Source: Bog-473 sp963809825 (lineage in GTDB: Bacteria > Actinomycetota > Acidimicrobiia > Acidimicrobiales > RAAP-2). Taken from it: DNA of 64,000 bases. The stretch lies in contig CAWELJ010000007.1 in assembly GCA_963809825.1 (NCBI GenBank), positions 33,342-97,341 of the forward strand, in the 5' to 3' direction. This document shows, one piece after another, positions 7,341-16,623 of this stretch (positions are counted from its first letter, which is position 1; every line of letters begins with the position of its first letter). A program made the translations under genes and the position numbers. The notes below the pieces were generated by a model. That model ran no database searches and was not told the DNA's origin. It was given only the letters and a program-made list of their open reading frames with translations.

Positions 7341-8945
7341 GTGCTGACGGACCTGCGTGTGCGTGACCTCGGCGTCATCGAGGATCTGACGCTCGAGTTC
7401 GGTCCCGGCATGACCGCGCTCACGGGCGAGACCGGAGCAGGGAAGACGCTGGTCGTCGAGGCTCTCCAGTTGGTGCTCGGGGGCCGGGCCAACCCGGGCA
7501 TGGTGCGCGCCGGCGCCGTGGAGGCGCTGGTGGAGGCCCGGTTCGTGCTGGGCGAAAGTGATGATGCACGTGAGGTGGTGCTGGCCCGATCGGTACCCGC
7601 GGAGGGGCGGTCCCGCGCCTGGGTCGACGGCCGGATGGCGCCGCTCGGCGCGCTGGGCGAGACGGCATCGGAGTTGGTCGAGATCCACGGGCAGCACGAG
7701 CACCGAGCCCTCATCGCGGCGGCGGCGCAGCGCAATGTGCTCGACGCCTTCGCCGGGACGGACCTCAGCCGCGTGCGCGCCCTGCGGAGCCAGCTCCGTG
7801 CTCTGGACGAGGCACTGGCCGGGCTCGGGGGAGATGACGAGCAGCGGGCCCGCGAGGCCGACGTCCTTCGCTACCAGGCCGCGGAGATCGCCGCAGCCCA
7901 CCTCGAGGACCCCGCGGAGGACACGGTGCTTCGCCTCGAGGAGGACCGACTGGCGGACGCCGGCGCCTATCGCGAGGCCGGCCTCGAGGCGGTGGAGCTC
8001 GTCGACCCCGTGACCGGCGAGGGCGGTGTGCTCGATCAACTGGGCCGTGCCGCCGGCGCGCTGTCCGGCCGCGAACCGTTCGACCACTACCGTGAGCGCC
8101 TGGCGGCGGCCGCGATCGACCTCTCGGACGTGGCGCGGTCGCTGCGTGACGAGCTCGACGGCTGGCAGGACGATCCGGGGCGCCTGGGGGAGGTGCAGGA
8201 GCGCCGGCGCCTCCTGGGGGAGCTGCGACGGAAGTACGGCCAGGACCTGGCGGCCGTCATGGATTTCGGCCGCCGGGCCGAAGCGCGGCTGGCCGCGCTC
8301 GAGGACGCCGAAGGTGAGGCGGCCCGCCTGCAGGCCGAGCGCGGGCAGCGCCTGTCCGAGCTGGACGAGGCCGAGGCAGCCGTGCGCTCGGTGCGGGCCC
8401 GGGCGGCCGGGGACTTCGGCCGTCTCGTCGGCGAGCGCCTGGCTGGACTCGCCATGGCCGGTGCCCGCCTCGAGGTGGAGGTGGCGCCCGCCGGGACGGG
8501 CGAGCCGGTCGAGCTGCTGCTCGGGGCCAACGTCGGCGAGCCGGTCCAGCCCCTGGCCCGAGCCGCTTCGGGCGGTGAGCTGGCCCGGGCGATGCTCGCC
8601 ATCCGGTTGGTCGGGCTGGGGGGCCCGCACACCATGGTGTTCGACGAGGTCGACGCGGGCGTCGGCGGTGGGGCCGCCCTCGCCCTCGGCGAGGCCCTCC
8701 ACGAGGTAGCGGGGGACCGCCAGGTGCTGGTGGTCACCCATCTGGCCCAGGTGGCCTCGAGGGCCGACGCGCAGATCAGCGTCGTCAAGCGGGAGACCCG
8801 GGGGCGTACCACGACCACGGCGACCGCGGTGACCGGTGAGGACCGCGTCACCGAGCTGTCACGCATGCTGTCGGGGCATCCCGACAGCGAGTCCGCCCGT
8901 GCCCACGCACGGGAGCTCCTCGGAGCCGGGAGCGCGCGCTCCTGA
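7341..8945 (+). CDS. recN: DNA repair protein RecN
   Basis: SMC-like ATPase that acts early in double-strand break repair. The 534 residues give an N-terminal Walker A GETGAGKT (about residues 29-36), helical coiled-coil arms, and a C-terminal ABC signature (ASGGELARAMLAIR) with Walker B MVFDEVDAGVGGG. It is slightly shorter than the 550-590 of many RecN proteins, with shortened coils. Start GTG at 7341. In many bacteria recN is an SOS gene, but I see no LexA-type palindrome here. It probably shares transcription with tlyA-nadK. Confidence 0.94.
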   Translation: MLTDLRVRDLGVIEDLTLEFGPGMTALTGETGAGKTLVVEALQLVLGGRANPGMVRAGAVEALVEARFVLGESDDAREVVLARSVPAEGRSRAWVDGRMAPLGALGETASELVEIHGQHEHRALIAAAAQRNVLDAFAGTDLSRVRALRSQLRALDEALAGLGGDDEQRAREADVLRYQAAEIAAAHLEDPAEDTVLRLEEDRLADAGAYREAGLEAVELVDPVTGEGGVLDQLGRAAGALSGREPFDHYRERLAAAAIDLSDVARSLRDELDGWQDDPGRLGEVQERRRLLGELRRKYGQDLAAVMDFGRRAEARLAALEDAEGEAARLQAERGQRLSELDEAEAAVRSVRARAAGDFGRLVGERLAGLAMAGARLEVEVAPAGTGEPVELLLGANVGEPVQPLARAASGGELARAMLAIRLVGLGGPHTMVFDEVDAGVGGGAALALGEALHEVAGDRQVLVVTHLAQVASRADAQISVVKRETRGRTTTTATAVTGEDRVTELSRMLSGHPDSESARAHARELLGAGSARS

Positions 8946-9060
8946 GTGTCCCGGTGACGGATCGACGTGCGGCATGGTCCGCGACGCCGACGCCACCGTT
9001 CGATTATCGTGGCCGGGTGCACCGATCACACAGCGTGATGCTCGGCGTCCCCAAGGCGGC

Positions 9061-10701
9061 GTGAGCAAGTTCATCTTCGTCACAGGTGGTGTCTCGAGCT
9101 CGCTCGGGAAGGGTCTCACCGCCTCCTCGCTCGGCCGGCTTCTCAAGTGCCGCGGGCTGCGGGTCACGATGTGCAAGCTCGACCCGTACATCAACGTCGA
9201 CCCCGGGACGATGAACCCCGGCGAGCACGGCGAGGTCTTCGTCACCGAGGACGGAGGCGAGACGGACCTGGACCTCGGCCACTACGAGAGGTTCATCGAC
9301 GAGAACCTCTCCAAACGCTCGAACACGACGACGGGCGGGATCTACCGCTCGGTCATCGAGAAGGAGCGCCGCGGCGACTTCCTCGGACGGACGGTGCAGG
9401 TGATCCCGCACGTGACCGACGAGATCAAGGACCGTATCCGCCGGCTGGCCGACGAGGACGTCGACGTGGTCATCGTCGAGATCGGGGGCACGGTCGGCGA
9501 CATCGAGATCGTGCCCTTCATTGAGGCGATCAGGCAGTTCCGGCGGGACATCGGCCGCGACAACGTCTGCTACGTCCACCTCACGCTGGTGCCTTACCTG
9601 GTGTCGGGTGAGCAGAAGACGAAGCCGACGCAGCACTCCGTGACCGAGCTGCGCAGCCGCGGGATCCAGCCCGACGTCATCGTGTGCCGCAGCGACAAGC
9701 CGATCTCCGAGAGCCTGAAGCGCAAGATCTCGCTGCAGTGCGACGTCCCCATCGACGCGGTCGTCTCCGCCGTCGACGCGCCCAGCATCTACGAGATCCC
9801 CCTCGTGCTCCATGAGCAGGGCCTCGATACCTACGTGTGCCGCACACTCGGACTTGACGAGGACTCGCATCAGATCGACATCTCCGAGTGGGAGTCGCTC
9901 GTCGGGCGTGTCGAATCACTGGCACGTCGCGTCAAGGTCGGGATCGTCGGGAAATACGTCAACATGCCCGACGCGTACATGTCCGTCGTCGAGGCGCTGC
10001 GCCACGCGGGCTTCCACCATGGAGCGGAGATCGAGCTGGACTGGATCGACGCCGAGCTCGTCCCCGGCCTCCTCGGTACCGATCGCCTGCGCGGCCTCGA
10101 TGCGATCGTCATCCCCGGCGGTTTCGGCGAGCGGGGGATCGAGGGCATGATCGCCGCGGCCGGGTACAGCCGCGACACCGGCATCCCCTGCCTGGGTCTG
10201 TGCCTCGGCCTGCATGTGATGGTGATCTCGGTCGCCCGTGACCTGGCCGGCCTGGCGGGGGCGAACTCGCGTGAGTTCGACAGCCTGTCGCCCCACATGG
10301 TGATCGACCTGATGCCCGACCAGAGCGAGGTGACGGACAAGGGCGGCACCATGCGGCTCGGCTCGTACCAGGCGGTGCTCCTGCCCGAATCGAAGGTGGC
10401 CCAGGCGTACGGGACCCTCGGTGTCACCGAGCGGCACCGGCACCGGTTCGAGTTCAACAACCGCTACAAGTCGAAGCTCGAAGCCGCCGGCCTGGTCTGC
10501 TCGGGCAGCTCGCCGGATGGTCGCCTGGTCGAGTTCGTCGAGCTGGAGGATCACCCGTACTGGGTCGCCACCCAGGCTCACCCCGAGTTCAAGAGTCGGC
10601 CCGACCGGCCCCACCCGTTGTTCCGCGAGCTGGTCGCCGCCGCCCTGGAGCGGGCCGAAGGTCGCGAGCCCCATCTGCTCGATCTGGACGCCGTTTCCTA
10701 G
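9061..10701 (+). CDS. pyrG: CTP synthase
   Basis: Glutamine-dependent CTP synthase, UTP + ATP + Gln to CTP, the last step of de novo cytidine nucleotide synthesis. It has 546 residues, the family length. The N-terminal amidoligase domain opens KFIFVTGGVSSSLGKG, with P-loop-like GGVxSxLGKG. The C-terminal class I glutaminase domain has the nucleophile Cys in LGLCLGLH and the His-Glu pair in AHPEF. The start is taken as GTG 9061 because the reading frame upstream is a random extension into recN. The 115-bp gap before it may hold the promoter. Confidence 0.96.
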   Translation: MSKFIFVTGGVSSSLGKGLTASSLGRLLKCRGLRVTMCKLDPYINVDPGTMNPGEHGEVFVTEDGGETDLDLGHYERFIDENLSKRSNTTTGGIYRSVIEKERRGDFLGRTVQVIPHVTDEIKDRIRRLADEDVDVVIVEIGGTVGDIEIVPFIEAIRQFRRDIGRDNVCYVHLTLVPYLVSGEQKTKPTQHSVTELRSRGIQPDVIVCRSDKPISESLKRKISLQCDVPIDAVVSAVDAPSIYEIPLVLHEQGLDTYVCRTLGLDEDSHQIDISEWESLVGRVESLARRVKVGIVGKYVNMPDAYMSVVEALRHAGFHHGAEIELDWIDAELVPGLLGTDRLRGLDAIVIPGGFGERGIEGMIAAAGYSRDTGIPCLGLCLGLHVMVISVARDLAGLAGANSREFDSLSPHMVIDLMPDQSEVTDKGGTMRLGSYQAVLLPESKVAQAYGTLGVTERHRHRFEFNNRYKSKLEAAGLVCSGSSPDGRLVEFVELEDHPYWVATQAHPEFKSRPDRPHPLFRELVAAALERAEGREPHLLDLDAVS

Positions 10702-10705
10702 CCGG

Positions 10706-11263
10706 GTGCCGGGATTCCGCCGCGTCTCGGAGGAGGTGCTCCTCCGGGCCTGGCTGTTCCGGGTCGACCGCTTCCATCTGGTCGATCCCGAGGACCAGCC
10801 CTTTGACCGCTACGTGGTCCGCCATCCCGGTGCGGTGACGGTCGTCCCGGTCCACCGCGACGGCACCGTGACGCTGGTCCGGCAGTACCGGGCCGCCGTC
10901 GACGCCATGGTGCTCGAGATCCCGGCCGGGACACGCGACAAGGATGACGAGTCCCTCGAGGCGACGGCCCGCCGCGAGCTGGCCGAGGAGGCGGGGCTCG
11001 AAGCCGCGCACTGGGAACTGCTCATCGGCACCTGGAACACGCCCGGCGTGAGCGACCAGCACACCACCATCTATCTGGCCACGGACCTGACGCGGTGCCG
11101 GAGCCGGCCCGAGGGGATCGAGGAGCGCTTCATGACCGTGGAGACCGTGCGCCTTGCCGACCTCGAGGCCTTGGTGGCGGCCGGGTCGCTGAAGGACGAG
11201 ACGACGGTGCTCGGGCTCTACCTGGCCCGCGACCGCCTGTCGGCGCGTGGGCAATTCCCGTGA
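10706..11263 (+). CDS. Nudix hydrolase, ADP-ribose pyrophosphatase type
   Basis: A 185-residue Nudix protein that probably hydrolyses ADP-ribose or another nucleoside diphosphate sugar. The Nudix box has the motif E-x7-REL-xEE-xGL (ESLEATARRELAEEAGL); the leading glycine is one residue further away than in the consensus. LEIPAGTRD before the box and NTPGVSDQ after it are typical of the ADPRase branch. Start GTG 10706 follows the pyrG stop by 4 bp, and the stop overlaps the xerD start as GTGA. The same pyrG-nudix-xerD order occurs in other actinobacteria. Confidence 0.88.
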   Translation: MPGFRRVSEEVLLRAWLFRVDRFHLVDPEDQPFDRYVVRHPGAVTVVPVHRDGTVTLVRQYRAAVDAMVLEIPAGTRDKDDESLEATARRELAEEAGLEAAHWELLIGTWNTPGVSDQHTTIYLATDLTRCRSRPEGIEERFMTVETVRLADLEALVAAGSLKDETTVLGLYLARDRLSARGQFP

Positions 11264-12219
11264 CGGCGGACCTGCCTCGTGGGGCTGAGGAGTTCCTGTC
11301 CTGGCTCGAGGTGGAGCGCGGGCGGTCACCCCGGACCCTGGCGGCCTACCGCCGGGACCTGGCCGCCTACCAGGAGGACCTGCGCGCAGCCGGCGGGCCC
11401 GACATCGAGGCCGCGTCGACCAGCGAGGTGGCGTCACACCTCGCGGCCCTGCGGCGGACGCATGGCGCGGCATCGGTCGCCCGGGCGCACTCGAGCATCC
11501 GCGGCTTCCACCGCTTCCTGGTCGAGGAGGGGATGCGTGGCGACGACCCCACGCTGGACCTGCCCACGATCTCGGTCACCGACCTCCTTCCCAAGGCGCT
11601 GACCGAAGAGGAGACCGAGCGGCTGCTCGGCTCGATCGTCGGGACGGGCCCCGCCGTCCTGCGGGACCGGGCGCTCCTCGAGGTGCTGTACGGCACGGGA
11701 GCCCGGGTCAGCGAGGTCGTCGGGTTGAACCTGGGGGACGTGGCCGGCGCCCTCGAGGCCACTGACCTCCCGCTCATCCGGGTGCTGGGCAAGGGCGACA
11801 AGGAGCGTGTCGTCCCGCTCGGCGGGATGGCACGCGCCGCCCTGGCCGACTGGCTCTCCGGCCAGGGCCGTCCGCTGCTGGAGCCGGCGCGATGGCGTCG
11901 GCGCAGCGACGCCGAGGCCGTCTTCCTCAATGCCCGTGGTGGGCGGCTGTCCCGGGTGGGTGTCTTCGGGGTGGTCAAGAAGTACGCCGCCCGGGTGGGC
12001 TTCGAGGAAAAGGTGAGCCCGCACGTTCTGCGCCACTCGTGCGCCACGCACATGCTGGCCCGGGGGGCGGACGTCCGTGTCGTCCAGGAGCTCCTGGGAC
12101 ACGCCTCGATTGCCACCACGCAGCGCTACACCAAGGTCTCACCTGAGCACCTCAGGAGGGCCTACGAGGGGGCCCACCCGCGAGCGGGAACAGACGGGGG
12201 GAGGGACCGCGTAGCATGA
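11260..12219 (+). CDS. xerD: Tyrosine recombinase XerD
   Basis: Chromosome dimer resolution recombinase, 319 residues. An N-terminal SAM-like core-binding domain spans about 8-95. The catalytic domain has Arg149 (GTGARVSE), the beta-hairpin lysine in GKGDK, His255 and Arg258 (HVLRHS), His281 (LGHAS) and the nucleophile Tyr290 (TQRYT), so it is complete. Its place next to pyrG/nudix and near scpA-scpB, and the absence of nearby mobile features, indicate the housekeeping XerD rather than a phage integrase. The start GTG overlaps the Nudix stop. Confidence 0.93.
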   Translation: MTADLPRGAEEFLSWLEVERGRSPRTLAAYRRDLAAYQEDLRAAGGPDIEAASTSEVASHLAALRRTHGAASVARAHSSIRGFHRFLVEEGMRGDDPTLDLPTISVTDLLPKALTEEETERLLGSIVGTGPAVLRDRALLEVLYGTGARVSEVVGLNLGDVAGALEATDLPLIRVLGKGDKERVVPLGGMARAALADWLSGQGRPLLEPARWRRRSDAEAVFLNARGGRLSRVGVFGVVKKYAARVGFEEKVSPHVLRHSCATHMLARGADVRVVQELLGHASIATTQRYTKVSPEHLRRAYEGAHPRAGTDGGRDRVA

Positions 12220-12223
12220 GCCC

Positions 12224-12580
12224 ATGCCGAACGAGGCCCCTACGGCGGAGACCGCCGACATCGATTTTGCGACCCTGCTGCGCGACGAGCAGGCCGGGCT
12301 CCAGGCCCAGCTGAAGGAGCTCGGTTTCGCTGACCAGGGGAGTGGCCTCAGCTACGACTCCAATTTCGCCGACTCGAGTCAGGTGACGGCGGAGCGGGGT
12401 GAGGCCGAGCGGTTGGCCTCGGAGCTGCGTGAGGCCCTCGACGAAGTGGAGGCCGCCATCGTGCGCCTGAGGGACGGCACGTACGGGATCTGCGAGGTCT
12501 GCGGGAAGCCGATCGGCGCTGCTCGTCTCGAGGCGATGCCGGCCGCCCGGCTCTGCATCGTCGACGCAGCTAAGCACTAG
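12224..12580 (+). CDS. DksA/TraR family zinc-finger protein, incomplete finger
   Basis: A 118-residue DksA/TraR-type protein. It has an N-terminal coiled coil (residues about 15-80) and a C-terminal zinc-finger region (CEVCGKPIGAARLEAMPAARLC). Such proteins bind RNA polymerase through the secondary channel. The usual C4 finger ends CxxC; here the last pair is C-I-V-D, so only three cysteines remain. Zinc binding may be altered or lost. It lies between xerD and the M50 protease in the same direction. Confidence 0.8.
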   Translation: MPNEAPTAETADIDFATLLRDEQAGLQAQLKELGFADQGSGLSYDSNFADSSQVTAERGEAERLASELREALDEVEAAIVRLRDGTYGICEVCGKPIGAARLEAMPAARLCIVDAAKH

Positions 12581-12616
12581 GTGCCCACACCCGGGGCCTC
12601 CTCGGGGAGGCGGCCC

Positions 12617-13351
12617 ATGGATCAGCGAACCAAACGCGCCCTGTGGATACTGGCCGGAGGGATCCTGCTGGTGGCGCTCGTCGCCCATCACAACATCACG
12701 AAGACGGAGATCATCGTCTTCTGCGTGATCGTTCCGTCCATCATCCTCCACGAGGTGTCACACGGCTGGGTGGCTTATGCATTCGGCGACGACACGGCGA
12801 AGCGGGCGGGCCGGCTCACCTTGAACCCGGTGGTGCATGTCGACCCCGTCGGCACGCTCATCGTCCCTGCCCTCCTCTCGCTTGCTTCCGCGGGTGTGTT
12901 CGGCTGGGCCAAGCCGGTCCCGGTGAACAATGGACGGCTGCGTAGCCCGCGTAACCAGGGTGTCCTGGTGTCATTGGCCGGTCCGGCCGTCAATGCGCTC
13001 CTGGCTGCCATCTTCGCGGTCGTGTTCATCAAGGTGATCCGTCCCGGGCTGCCCGCCGTCGGGGCGTTCTCGACCAGCGCGGAGATCGTCTTCTATGCCG
13101 GCCTGGTCAACGTCTGGCTCTGCATCTTCAACCTGATTCCCATTCCGCCCCTCGACGGCTCCGTCCTCTTCGAGCGGTTGCTGCCGGCGCGCTACTGGCC
13201 CACCTACCTCCGCTATCGGCAGTACACGATGCCGATCCTGATGGGACTCGTGCTCTTGAATTTCTTCCTGTACCCCCACGGGCCCATCACGTGGCTGTTC
13301 GATCGCCTCTTCAGCTGGTGGACCAGCGTGCTTGGTGTCAGCGTGGCGTAA
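12617..13351 (+). CDS. M50 site-2-type zinc metalloprotease, membrane
   Basis: A 244-residue integral membrane protein of the M50 family. The zinc motif HEVSH lies in the second membrane segment, and the third ligand region NLIPIPPLDGS is near the C-terminus. Four to six hydrophobic segments are visible. It lacks PDZ and CBS domains, so it is the short, Rip2/YwhC-like class rather than RseP. The substrate is unknown. ATG 12617 is chosen over the GTG at 12581 because GGGGAGG precedes it at a good distance. The 3' end overlaps that of trpS by 14 bp in a convergent arrangement. Confidence 0.88.
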   Translation: MDQRTKRALWILAGGILLVALVAHHNITKTEIIVFCVIVPSIILHEVSHGWVAYAFGDDTAKRAGRLTLNPVVHVDPVGTLIVPALLSLASAGVFGWAKPVPVNNGRLRSPRNQGVLVSLAGPAVNALLAAIFAVVFIKVIRPGLPAVGAFSTSAEIVFYAGLVNVWLCIFNLIPIPPLDGSVLFERLLPARYWPTYLRYRQYTMPILMGLVLLNFFLYPHGPITWLFDRLFSWWTSVLGVSVA

Positions 13352-14327
13352 GAGGCAGCAGCCCCATGGCGTCGGCCGCCCGGGCGTACGTGGCTGCGGC
13401 GACCTCGTGGGCGCGGGCCGCACCGCGTGCGAGCACCGCGTCGACGTAGGGCAGGTCGCTCTCGAGCTCCGTCCGCCGCCGGCGCACCGGTCCCAGCAGA
13501 TCGCAGAGGGAGGCGGCCACGTCTTTCTTGAGGTCGCCGTAGCGCTGATAGCCCGCGGCCACCTCGACGGGGGTGCGCCCGGTGGCGGCGGCCAGCAGGT
13601 CGAGGAGGTTGGCCAAGCCGGGCTTCGTGGCGCGGTCGTAGCGCATGGCGCCGTCGGTGTCCGTGACGGCCTTCTGCACCTTCCTCGTGATCTCCTCGTC
13701 CGAGTCGAGGAGCCCGATGGTGCCCAGCGGCGACTCGACGGACTTCGACATCTTGCGCTCGGGGTGCTGCAGGTCCATGACCCGGGCCCCCGTGCCGGCA
13801 ATGGCGGCCTCCGGGATCGTGAAGGTCGCCCCGTAGCGATTGTTGAAGCGGCCCGCGACCTCCCGGGCCAGCTCGAGGTGCTGGCGCTGGTCGTCGCCCA
13901 CGGGCACGGCGGTGGCGTCGTAGAGGAGGATGTCGGCCGCCATCAGGACGGGGTAGGTGAAGAGGCCGACGCGGACGGCCTCCTGGCCCTTGCCCTTGTC
14001 CTTGAACTGCGTCATGCGCCTCAGTTCGCCCATCGTCGCGGAGCATTCGAGCAGCCAGGTGAGGCGGGTGTGCTCAGGCACGTGGCTCTGAATGAAGAGG
14101 GTGCAACGGTCGGGATCGAGCCCGATGGCGAGGAGGTTGAGCGCCGCATCGAGCGTATTGGCCCGGAGGTTCACCGGGTCGATCTCCGAGGTCAGCGCAT
14201 GGAGGTCGACGACGCAGTAGAAGGCGTCGTTGCCCTCCTGGAAGGACACCCAGTGCCGGAGGGCCCCGAGGTAGTTCCCCAAGGTGAAGTTGCCCGAGGG
14301 CGCGATGCCGGAGAGGACCCTGTTCAT
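13338..14327 (-). CDS. trpS: Tryptophanyl-tRNA synthetase
   Basis: Class I aminoacyl-tRNA synthetase charging tRNA-Trp, 329 residues (normal for bacterial TrpS). The HIGH-like motif is TLGNYLGA (about residues 15-22) and the KMSKS motif is RKMSKSVESPLG (about 196). It is transcribed toward the M50 gene and diverges from scpA with a 90-bp gap, which should contain both promoters. Confidence 0.96.
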   Translation of the reverse strand: MNRVLSGIAPSGNFTLGNYLGALRHWVSFQEGNDAFYCVVDLHALTSEIDPVNLRANTLDAALNLLAIGLDPDRCTLFIQSHVPEHTRLTWLLECSATMGELRRMTQFKDKGKGQEAVRVGLFTYPVLMAADILLYDATAVPVGDDQRQHLELAREVAGRFNNRYGATFTIPEAAIAGTGARVMDLQHPERKMSKSVESPLGTIGLLDSDEEITRKVQKAVTDTDGAMRYDRATKPGLANLLDLLAAATGRTPVEVAAGYQRYGDLKKDVAASLCDLLGPVRRRRTELESDLPYVDAVLARGAARAHEVAAATYARAADAMGLLPLTPR

Positions 14328-14417
14328 GGGGCGCCATGGTAGGGCGGACCGGCGCTACGTCCGGCCGGGTACCCCGGGGTGCGCGGGCCGGGGCGGCAGG
14401 TTCGATAACGTCAACGG

Positions 14418-15227
14418 GTGGCCTACGCGGTCTCCACCCCAGCCTTCGAGGGTCCCATCGACCTGCTGCTGCACCTGGTCTCCTCGCATGAGGTCGACGT
14501 CCTCGATATCCCCCTGCTGCCGGTGGTCGACGGCTTCGTGCGGGTCCTCTCGCAGGATCGGGACCTGATCGACTTCAACCAGCTCTCTGAGTTCCTGCTC
14601 GTCGCGGCCATCCTGATCGAGCTGAAATCACAGAAGCTGCTGCCAGGCCGCGAAGCCGTCGACGACGACGAGGACCTGGTGGGGTGGGAGGAGCGAGACC
14701 TCCTGTTGGCCCGCCTGCTCGAGTGCCGCGCCTACGCCGCCGCCGCGGACGTCTTCGTGGCGCTCGCAGAGCAGGCGTCCCGGTCGGTTCCCCGCGAGGT
14801 GGGTCTGGACGACGACTTCGTTGTCCATGCCCCGGATCTGCTCGCAGGGATCACTCCCGACGATCTGGCGCAGGCTTATCTGCACGGATCAGCCGAGCGG
14901 CCCGTGCCCCGGGTGGACCTGTCGCACGTCACCGTGGACACGGTCTCGGTGTCCGAGGCGGTGGCCGACCTGATCGCGATGCCGGAGTCGGCCAGGTCCG
15001 GCTCGTTCCGCGAGCTGGTGGTGGACTGTCGGACCCGGATCGAGGTGATCGTGCGCTTCCTCGCCCTGCTCGAGCTGTGCAAGATGGGCCGGGTGTCGCT
15101 CGGACAAGGGGAGACCTTTGGCGACCTGCGGATCTCGTGGCTGGCCCCTGACGACCTGGCGGGAGTTGCGAGCGGACGCGGCCTGGCCGAGCTGGCCGGT
15201 TATCAGATCGACGACTACGAAGGGTGA
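14418..15227 (+). CDS. scpA: Segregation and condensation protein A
   Basis: Kleisin subunit of the SMC-ScpAB condensin, 269 residues. The N-terminal SMC-neck-binding region has the family start FEGPIDLLLHLV and the block VDVLDIPLLPVVDGF. A middle acidic linker and a C-terminal winged helix (VIVRFLALLELCKMGRVSL) follow. Start GTG 14418. It forms an operon with scpB, whose start lies 13 bp downstream, and rluB. Confidence 0.94.
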   Translation: MAYAVSTPAFEGPIDLLLHLVSSHEVDVLDIPLLPVVDGFVRVLSQDRDLIDFNQLSEFLLVAAILIELKSQKLLPGREAVDDDEDLVGWEERDLLLARLLECRAYAAAADVFVALAEQASRSVPREVGLDDDFVVHAPDLLAGITPDDLAQAYLHGSAERPVPRVDLSHVTVDTVSVSEAVADLIAMPESARSGSFRELVVDCRTRIEVIVRFLALLELCKMGRVSLGQGETFGDLRISWLAPDDLAGVASGRGLAELAGYQIDDYEG

Positions 15228-15240
15228 GGGGTTGAATCCA

Positions 15241-15840
15241 GTGGAGCACGCCGAGCTGGGCCGGACGATCGAGGCCATCCTTCTGGTGGCGGTGGAGCCC
15301 CTGCCGCCCCAGCTGCTGGCTGAGCTGCTCGAAGAGCCGGTCGAGCGAGTCGAGGAGACGCTCAGCGAGTTGGCCCGGTCCTACGAGAGCGAGCAGCGGG
15401 GTTTCGTGCTTGCACGTATCGCCGGCGGCGCCCGGTTGCAGACCCATCCGGATCTGGCACCCTACGTCGAGCGATTTGCCAACCGGGAGGTCTCGCACCG
15501 GCTGTCGACCGCCGCCCTCGAGACGCTGGCCATCGTGGCGTATCGCCAGCCCGTGTCCAGGGGGCAGATCTCGGCACTGCGCGGGGTGAACGTGGACGGC
15601 GTGACCCGGCTGCTGGAGCAGCGGGGCTACATCGCAGTCGTGGGACACGCCGACGGGCCGGGCCAGCCGGCGCTGTTCGGCACGACCGAGCTCTTCCTCG
15701 AGCGCCTGGGCCTCGACTCCCTCGAGCAGCTGCCGGCGGTGGAGGACTTCCTCCCTGGGCCCGAGGTCGCCGGTGACTTCGAGCGCGACCTGCAATCGGC
15801 GCTCGGACTGGGCGTTGAGGCGGCATCCGACGACGCCTGA
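15241..15840 (+). CDS. scpB: Segregation and condensation protein B
   Basis: Winged-helix dimer partner of ScpA in the condensin complex, 199 residues. The family start AELGRTIEAILLVA and the signature RLSTAALETLAIVAYRQPVS, followed by RGVNVDGVTRLLEQRGY, are clear. GTG 15241 is chosen because GAGGGG lies 9 bp upstream; TTG 15232 would lie directly on that site. The 3' end overlaps the start of the pseudouridine synthase gene. Confidence 0.94.
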   Translation: MEHAELGRTIEAILLVAVEPLPPQLLAELLEEPVERVEETLSELARSYESEQRGFVLARIAGGARLQTHPDLAPYVERFANREVSHRLSTAALETLAIVAYRQPVSRGQISALRGVNVDGVTRLLEQRGYIAVVGHADGPGQPALFGTTELFLERLGLDSLEQLPAVEDFLPGPEVAGDFERDLQSALGLGVEAASDDA

Positions 15841-16612
15841 GGGACCCGAGGGCGAGCGGCTGCAGAAGGTCTTGGCGCGGGCCGGGATCGGTTCGAGACG
15901 CGCCTGCGAACAGCTGATCTCTGCGGGGCGGGTCCGGGTGGACGGCGAGGTTGCCGCGCTGGGCCGCCGGATCGACCCCTCGAAGGCCCGAGTGGAGCTC
16001 GACGGCGTCCTGGTGCCCGTCGCCCCGGACCTCGTCTACTACCTGCTCAACAAGCCCGCAGGCGTGATCACCACTGCCGACGACCCCCAGGGGCGGCCAA
16101 CCGTCGTCTCCCTGGTGCCGGCCGAGCCACGTGTCTTCCCGGTCGGCCGGCTCGATCGTCATACCGAGGGGCTTCTCATCCTCACCAACGACGGGGCGCT
16201 CTCACAGCTGCTGACCCATCCGTCGCACGGTGTGGCCAAGGAGTACGTCGCCGAGGTGGCCGGGGGCACGCCCGCACCCGGCGCCCTGCGCGCCCTGCGC
16301 CAGGGGGTCGAGCTCGACGACGGCCCGACCGCGCCGGCTGAGGTGGGTGTGTTGGCGCCGGGCGTGCTGCGCCTGGTGATCCACGAGGGGCGCAACCGCC
16401 AGGTGCGCCGCATGTGCGACGCCATCGGCCATCCGGTGCGCCGCCTCGTGCGCACCCGGATCGGACCGGTGCGAGACACGAACCTTCCCCCGGGGCGCTG
16501 GCGCGCCCTGAGCGGCCCGGAGGTGCGCTCCCTGGCGGCTTCGGCCGGGCCGGCCGCTGGGAGAGGGAGCCACGAGGCCCCAACCAGCGAGAGGGGCGAA
16601 ACCGCCCGGTAG
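15815..16612 (+). CDS. rluB: Ribosomal large-subunit pseudouridine synthase, RluB type
   Basis: RsuA/RluB/RluE/RluF family enzyme that makes pseudouridine in rRNA. An N-terminal S4 domain (RLQKVLARAGIGSRRACEQLI) precedes the catalytic domain with FPVGRLDRHTEGLLILTNDG, where Asp in GRLD is the catalytic residue, and a C-terminal EGRNRQVRRMCDAIGHPV block. Position after scpB is typical of RluB. The start is uncertain: TTG 15815 gives a 19-residue lead before the S4 domain, and GTG 15773 gives a longer overlap with scpB. The C-terminal 25 residues are low-complexity. Confidence 0.9.
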   Translation: MRRHPTTPEGPEGERLQKVLARAGIGSRRACEQLISAGRVRVDGEVAALGRRIDPSKARVELDGVLVPVAPDLVYYLLNKPAGVITTADDPQGRPTVVSLVPAEPRVFPVGRLDRHTEGLLILTNDGALSQLLTHPSHGVAKEYVAEVAGGTPAPGALRALRQGVELDDGPTAPAEVGVLAPGVLRLVIHEGRNRQVRRMCDAIGHPVRRLVRTRIGPVRDTNLPPGRWRALSGPEVRSLAASAGPAAGRGSHEAPTSERGETAR

Positions 16613-16623
16613 AGTGGCCCGCC

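Noticed and set aside
6089..8741. Long minus-strand frames opposite tlyA, nadK and recN
   Set aside because: Shadow frames; the plus-strand genes have complete catalytic motifs.
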